Under the pieces are notes generated by a model. The model did no database searches, was not told where the DNA came from, and worked only from the letters and a program-made list of their open reading frames with translations. The translations under genes were made by a program, and so were the position numbers. Source: Cannabis sativa (taxonomy: Eukaryota > Streptophyta > Magnoliopsida > Rosales > Cannabaceae). From it: 64,000 nucleotides of DNA. The stretch lies in NCBI RefSeq assembly GCF_029168945.1, contig NC_083604.1:9106812-9170811 (forward strand), given 5' to 3'. Of the stretch, positions 61,971 through 64,000 are shown one piece after another. Position 1 is the stretch's first letter. The number at the start of each line of letters is the position of its first letter.

Positions 61971-63844
61971 TGTAAAGACCGCATATGATTAATACCTTAA
62001 ATTATTAAATAATTAGGGTTTATGTATGAGATTTTATTATTATTAATAAATAATACGTTTATGGGAATTTATTTAAGTTCATATATATTTATTATGTTAT
62101 TTATGTAATTTCTTAATTTCTGTGACTGTGTTCGGAAGCTGTGGAAAGCGACGTTGGGCTTATAGAGAGTCGCATTTTATATAATTTAGAATATTATCGG
62201 GGTATTATTGTTTAATAGTAGAGGCGTTAGAATTTTCGGGGATTAGTATTTGACCAAATTGCCCTTAAGTTGTTTAGTTTTGATATTTTAATTGAAGGGT
62301 AAATGGGTCTTTTTACTTTTAGTGTCTTGGCTTTTAGTGGAAGTAGAAGCTTCCTTTAGTTAATTTATACATAGATAAATAATAATAATATTTTAAGGAA
62401 GAGGAATTAAGTGTGAATTGATGATCAAGCTTGGGAATTTTCCTTTCTCCCTCTCTCTTTCGTGCACCCTAGAAAACCCAGCAAGAAAAGGGTTTGGATT
62501 GCTGTTTACTTAGTCTTCCTAATCTCTTGAAGGAGAATTTGTATAAGGTATGGTTTCCTAGTCTTCTTCTCTTTGGTTCTAGTTAGTATAAGGTTAGGTT
62601 TTGAGGTTTAAATTAGGATTTTTGGTTCTGTAGCTATAGTTGTTGTTTGAATTTGAATTCTGTTGTTTAGGTGAGTTTAATTAAGTTGCTTCATGCTGTC
62701 TTTGTTGGTTGTAGTAAGGTTTTGACAAGGTTTGAGTTTGAAAACTCAAACCTTGACCTCTAATGGTGTTTTTGAAGTTTGAATGAATTGTTGAGATTTG
62801 TTGCTTGGAACTGGTTTGTTTTAGTGCATACAGGTGTTCTGGAAAGTATTGGAAAGTTTGGGATTAAGTTGAGTTGTGGGGGTCGGATTTTTGGTTCCCA
62901 GACCAGAACCGGAATTCCGGTTCCTGGGAGCCTGCGTCAACCGGTCGACCGGTTGGTCCCAGGAACCGGACTTCCGGTTGGGAACCGGCCTGCCGGTTGG
63001 GGGTTTTTCCCGAGCCCTAGTTTTTCCCATTTTTAAGTAATTTAGAGTATTGGCATCCTTTTCATCGATAGGGTTAAGCTTAGTTTGTATTTTAAATCCC
63101 CGATAAGTATTTTAGCGAGTCTCTCATCGAATTTTGAATATTATGGTTTAGGGCCCTGTAAAACGTCGAGCTGCGCTTCCACTCAGGCTGACCGGCACAC
63201 TTGAGCACGGAACGAGGTAAGATAGCGTAAGAATATATATATGAATATTTATGCTTGTTTTGGATGTTAATGTAATTACGGTGTTACCAACACGAGTACC
63301 CAGGGTACGTCGTGTTTGTGGTACAACACTTAGAAATTCCCGGGAGTACAGTTAGGGCTCTACCAACACAAGTACAGAGTAGGTACTTTAGTGCATTTGG
63401 TATAGTAGTCGTACTACCCTTAAGAACGTTCTTAATCATTTGGTGAGCTTCGTTGTTAAGCTCAGGGCAGTTTAATCATAAAGCTGGCAGCGTGTTACTT
63501 TCGTGTATTTCTTGCATATCTTACTGAGTCTGTTGACTCATCAGTTTGCTACCTTGTGTAGGTAAAGGAAAGGCAAAGCTGGAGGAACAGTGAGGCGGAA
63601 CTCGGCATGATTGTACATATCGCGGCAGTGCAACCTAGAGGGTTTCGATTTATTAGTATTTTGGAGTCTGTATTTTGTGTATGCTTGTCCGCAAAATTTT
63701 AAAAAAAAATATATAACATGTGTATAGTAGTAAAGTACTTTTAACTTATATTTTGACGCTCGGGATCCCGATCCATATGTTTGTTAATATATAAATTATT
63801 AAAACTAATTTTCAAGTTTATTATTATAAAATACGGACGTTACA
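61971..63844 (+). repeat. 5' LTR of a Ty3/gypsy-type element
   Basis: A 1874-bp LTR starting TGTAAAGACCGC and ending GGACGTTACA, directly followed by a primer-binding site. It is homologous in reverse to 394-682 plus 9776-11169. It carries a cluster of CCGGTT palindromes at about 62900-63000. The partner LTR and target duplication lie outside the window. Confidence 0.85.
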
Positions 63845-63847
63845 GTT

Positions 63848-63860
63848 TGGTATCAGAGCC
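63848..63860 (+). other. Primer-binding site (initiator-Met tRNA)
   Basis: TGGTATCAGAGCC, the standard plant retrotransposon site complementary to the 3' end of initiator-Met tRNA, lies three bases inside the LTR end. The remaining 140 bases to the window end are element leader without a visible gene. Confidence 0.9.
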
Positions 63861-64000
63861 ACTGGTTTGTCCACTGAAGACCGTCAAGATATGTACAATC
63901 AAGGCCAGTGTCGAGTTCAACTCACGGTTCCGTAAGCTTTATTTCTTTTTGCAAACTGTTTGTTTAAAGATATGTTGAGTTATATATATGAGTAATTGAG

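Overview
The window is nuclear DNA of a dicot plant. It is AT-rich, holds one large intron-containing plant gene, and most of the rest is LTR retrotransposons and small DNA-transposon relics nested in each other. The host gene resembles plant CABIN1 (Arabidopsis At4g32820 type). The species cannot be fixed from the sequence alone.

Layout. 1-393: a possible end of another inserted element. 394-11169: a minus-oriented Ty3/gypsy-type LTR, split by a complete Ty1/copia element (683-9775; LTRs of 1.88 kb; target duplication TGTAC). 11170-13600: broken gag and LTR of a Tat-type gypsy element (minus). 13600-15403: AT-rich spacer and upstream region of the host gene. 15404-28165: the CABIN1-like gene, 19 coding exons that join in frame into 1966 codons. 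Its tenth intron holds a small decayed copia element (21428-23596), which in turn holds a 5'-truncated 5S rRNA copy with a 12-bp target duplication. 28166-30171: 3' flank, a degenerate LINE ORF1 and a MITE. 30172-37320: the 3' end of a chromovirus-type gypsy element with its LTR, interrupted by a 3000-bp solo LTR. 37321-40108: a second broken Tat-type gag with LTR. 40237-42830: a 1.3-kb tandem duplication in which each unit took an independent Mutator-type MITE. 43030-43375: a hAT-type MITE. 43449-61970: a Tat-type gypsy element (gag-pol on plus, an intron-containing antisense ORF on minus), split by a second complete copia element (50931-61166). 61971-64000: the 5' LTR, primer-binding site and leader of a gypsy element of the same family as the LTR at 394-11169, in the opposite orientation.

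Only the CABIN1-like gene looks functional as a host gene. In animals and Arabidopsis CABIN1 works with HIRA and ubinuclein in depositing histone H3.3. All retroelement reading frames carry stops or frameshifts. In the two full-length copia copies all four nonsense changes identified are C-to-T on the coding strand, as expected from deamination of methylated cytosine. Target duplications allow the insertion order to be read directly.
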